DNA from: a bacterium
Lineage (GTDB): Bacteria; Actinomycetota; Thermoleophilia; Solirubrobacterales; 70-9
Direction of reading: 5' to 3'
DNA length: 5,929 bases
NCBI GenBank assembly: GCA_002919115.1
Contig: PKER01000257.1
Span: forward strand, 1-5,929
The translations under genes were made by a program, and so were the position numbers. Position 1 is the first letter of the stretch, and each line of letters opens with the position of its first letter. Positions 3,928 to 5,929 of the stretch are shown piece by piece. Under the pieces are notes generated by a model that was given only the letters and a program-made list of their open reading frames with translations, searched no databases and had not been told where the DNA came from.

Positions 3928-5929
3928 TCAGCCCTTGCGCCGCTTGACCCTGAACTTGTGGGTCGCGACCGGCCCCGCCCCCAGCCCGCGGTTCGCGCGC
4001 ACGCGCAGCGTGTGCTTGCCCTTGCCGACCTTGAAGGACGCCGTGCGCTTGCAGGGCTTCCACTTGCCCTTGTCGAGCTTGCACTCGAGCCCGGCCTGGG
4101 CGCGCGGGCGGAACTTGAAGGTGACCTTGGCCTTGGCCTTGCGGGTAGTCACCGTCTTGCGCGGGGCCTTGGTGATCTCGGTGGTGAGGGCTGCGCGGTC
4201 GAGCGCGCGCAGGGCGCCGTGGGCGTTCAGGCGGCCGCCCGTGGCGACCTTGCCGGCGAGGCCCGGGAGCTTGTCGACCCCGCCCAGGATCGCCGCGCGC
4301 AGCTCGGGCACCGTCGCGTCGGGCAGCCAGGAGCGCAGCACGGCGGCGACGCCGGCGACGTGCGGGGCGGCCATGGAGGTGCCGTCGAGGAACCTGACGG
4401 CGTTCGCGCGGCAGTCGATGCGCACCAGGTCGAACCAGACCCCGTCGTCGACCTCGTCATCGTCGTCGCTCCACAGCCCGAAGGACAGGGCGACGTCGCC
4501 GTCGTAGCTCCCGATGGGGAGGTAGACGCTGGCCGTCTCCTCGCCCGTCAGGATCGCCGCTCCCACCGGGTCGAGGGCGACATACGCGAGGTCCCCCTCG
4601 GTGAACTCGTCGCCGGGGGCCCGCGGCGGGTCGTTGATCATCTGGATGCCGACGTCGAACGAGAGCGCGCACTTGTCCTTGCCGGCAAGCGGGACGAGCG
4701 GCGCGTCGACGTAGGTGTGCGACCCGGGCGCGTAGTCACCGGCCGGCGAGTCGGCGAGCACGAAGACGCCCGGCTCGATCTGGAGCCTGCCCCACGTGCT
4801 CGGCGGCGAGCCGGATGCGGCGCCGGTGGTCCACAGCGGGCTCTCGGTGAAGACGTCGCGGGTGAAGGTCTCGCCGAGCAGCACCTGGCGCGAGAAGTCG
4901 TTCAGGACGTCCTGACCGGGGGCGGCCACATCGACCGAGGAGGCGCCGAAGTTCGAGAAGTCCGTGAGCTGGTCGCCCGGATCCGTCGCGGCGACGCAGA
5001 TCAGGTTGTCGGCGGGGATGTTGCAGGGGAACTGCGGCGCCGCGTCGTTGTCGTCGCCCACGGCGTCGTCCCCGCCGTTTCCCGCGGCGGCCACGAACAG
5101 GGTCTCCGGGTACGCCTTGACGATCGATTCGACGAGGAGGGACCGGCCGGGCCCCGCGAGCGAGGCGTTGACCACGTCAGCGCCCTGCTCCCCGGCGTAG
5201 GCGAAGGCCTCCGCGACCCGGGCCGCGGTCGTCCGGCCGAAGGGATCGAGGACCCGCAGGGCCATGATCCGCGCGTCCCAGGCCACCCCGACCACGCCGA
5301 CCTCGTTCTTTGCCGCGGCGACCGTGCCCGCGACGTGCGTGCCGTGGCCGTGCGGGTCGTGCGTCGGATCCTGGGGCAGGCCGTCGTCGGTGACGAAGTC
5401 CCAGCCGTGCACGTCGTCCGGGAGCCCGTTGCCGTCGTTGTCGATGCCGTCCCCCGGGATCTCGCCGGGGTTCTCCCAGAGGTTCGGCTGGATGTCGGGG
5501 TGCTCCAGCTGCACGCCGGTGTCGACGACCGCCACCACCGCGCCCTCGCCCGTCGCGTGGTCCCAGGCCTCGGGGGCGTCGATGTCGGCGTCGGGCGTCC
5601 CGGCCTCCCCGGGGAGGTACTCCTGGCCGACGTTGTTGAGCGCCCACTGCCGGGCGAAGTGCTCGTCGCTCGGCAGTGTGGCGGCGGCCTCGAAGACGTA
5701 GTTGGGCTCGGCCCATGCCACCCCGGGAAGGTCCTCGAGTTCGCTCACCGCCTCGCGCACGCGGGTGCCGCGCGGGAGCTCGAGCACGCGGGTGCGCGGC
5801 AGCTCAAGGGCGCGCGAGCGGCGCGCGTCCACCTCGTCCACCGCCGCGGCGGGCAGCTTGCCCGCGCCGAGCTCGAACCGCACCACCACCTCGCCCGGGA
5901 CGAACGCGGGGGCCTCGCGGGGGGCGGGC
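3928..5929 (-). CDS. S8 subtilisin-like serine protease with inserted jelly-roll-like domain, 5' end cut
   Basis: This is a secreted endopeptidase precursor. The frame runs open off the window edge past the GTG at 5889 (upstream codons read PAPREAPAFVPGE), so the start and presumed signal peptide lie outside. Numbering from that GTG, residues 1-70 form a propeptide ending in DLPGVAWAEPNYVFE. The catalytic domain has Asp123 (VVDTG), His182 (HGHGTHVAG), oxyanion Asn271 (AAAGNGG) and Ser505 (GTSMAAPHVAG), so the triad is intact. A GDGIDNDGNG loop at 146-155 looks calcium-binding. C289 and C298 may form a disulfide. About 150 residues (347-494) between AAPG and GTSM resemble a jelly-roll domain. 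The last 85 residues are lysine/arginine-rich with a Cys pair (ECKLDKG..KPC). It ends with TGA at 3928-3930, 103 bp before the delta-60/RTX gene on the same strand. Cleavage specificity and substrate are unknown. Confidence 0.93.
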   Translation of the reverse strand, partial: PAPREAPAFVPGEVVVRFELGAGKLPAAAVDEVDARRSRALELPRTRVLELPRGTRVREAVSELEDLPGVAWAEPNYVFEAAATLPSDEHFARQWALNNVGQEYLPGEAGTPDADIDAPEAWDHATGEGAVVAVVDTGVQLEHPDIQPNLWENPGEIPGDGIDNDGNGLPDDVHGWDFVTDDGLPQDPTHDPHGHGTHVAGTVAAAKNEVGVVGVAWDARIMALRVLDPFGRTTAARVAEAFAYAGEQGADVVNASLAGPGRSLLVESIVKAYPETLFVAAAGNGGDDAVGDDNDAAPQFPCNIPADNLICVAATDPGDQLTDFSNFGASSVDVAAPGQDVLNDFSRQVLLGETFTRDVFTESPLWTTGAASGSPPSTWGRLQIEPGVFVLADSPAGDYAPGSHTYVDAPLVPLAGKDKCALSFDVGIQMINDPPRAPGDEFTEGDLAYVALDPVGAAILTGEETASVYLPIGSYDGDVALSFGLWSDDDDEVDDGVWFDLVRIDCRANAVRFLDGTSMAAPHVAGVAAVLRSWLPDATVPELRAAILGGVDKLPGLAGKVATGGRLNAHGALRALDRAALTTEITKAPRKTVTTRKAKAKVTFKFRPRAQAGLECKLDKGKWKPCKRTASFKVGKGKHTLRVRANRGLGAGPVATHKFRVKRRKG
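3931..4185 (-). other. Basic C-terminal Ig-like domain of the protease
   Basis: The last 85 residues begin near TEITKAPRKTVTTRKAK. They continue through short beta-rich segments (KVTFKF, ASFKVGKGKHTLRVRA, THKFRVKRRKG) with C603 and C613. Such a domain with a 'FECKLDxGxxxPC' core recurs at the C-termini of secreted actinobacterial proteins. A role in wall binding or stability is inferred from its charge. Confidence 0.6.
4408..4851 (-). other. Jelly-roll-like domain inserted before the catalytic serine
   Basis: Residues 347-494 run from TESPLWTTG to VRIDCR. Internal motifs include FVLADSPAGDYAPGSHTYVD, then CALSFDVG, then LSFGLWSDDDDEVDDG followed by VWFDLVRIDC. These recall the jelly-roll domains of immune-inhibitor-A-type (M6) peptidases, which carry 'ADSPxGNY', 'LSF' and 'DGxYIDDV' signatures. 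The acidic run suggests calcium binding, and C407 and C493 could pair. The assignment is by remembered pattern, not by search. Confidence 0.65.

Noticed and set aside
3752..4507. 251-codon plus-strand frame across the spacer and the protease 3' end
   Set aside because: It is opposite the protease, Arg/Ser/Pro-rich and without motifs. It is a shadow frame.

Overview
The window is very GC-rich, with third codon positions dominated by G and C. It encodes a dihydrolipoamide dehydrogenase plus two large secreted proteins of a kind common in high-GC Gram-positive soil bacteria. The secreted proteins are a subtilase ending in a lysine-rich 'ECKLDKG..KPC' domain and a delta-60 repeat protein ending in RTX nonapeptides with a 'DVCIGGPGKD..TGCE' cap. 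The lipoamide dehydrogenase has the 'GRCLNYACIPAK' redox motif. Together these suggest an actinobacterium, most likely class Thermoleophilia (Solirubrobacterales-like). That placement is inference from remembered family features, not from a search.

Layout. Positions 1-373 (+) are the 3' end of a small multi-pass membrane protein that begins outside the window. Positions 374-484 are a leader with a short palindrome, two overlapping inverted repeats and a near-perfect Shine-Dalgarno for lpdA. Positions 485-1855 (+) are a complete lipoamide dehydrogenase gene. Positions 1856-1948 lie between convergent genes and hold a highly structured element: CCAGCNN heptamers in inverted clusters around two copies of a 15-bp GC-rich repeat. 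Positions 1949-3824 (-) encode a secreted seven-unit delta-60 (beta-propeller-like) protein with a C-terminal array of 14 RTX nonapeptides. Its reading frame is broken by one extra base in a G6 run at 3592-3597. Positions 3825-3927 are a short spacer with a ribosome binding site. Positions 3928-5929 (-) are an S8 subtilisin-like protease, cut at its 5' end by the window edge. It has a complete Asp/His/Ser triad and a jelly-roll-like domain of about 150 residues inserted directly before the catalytic serine.

How the genes relate. lpdA is a central-metabolism gene (E3 of 2-oxoacid dehydrogenase complexes or the glycine cleavage system), but no partner subunit is visible here. The protease and the delta-60/RTX gene are co-directional, 103 bp apart, and both encode exported proteins. 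A shared role at the cell surface is plausible but unproven. The observations most worth a second look are the homopolymer frameshift, the domain insertion beside the catalytic serine, and the heptamer-based intergenic element. I see no mobile element, CRISPR array, tRNA or rRNA.
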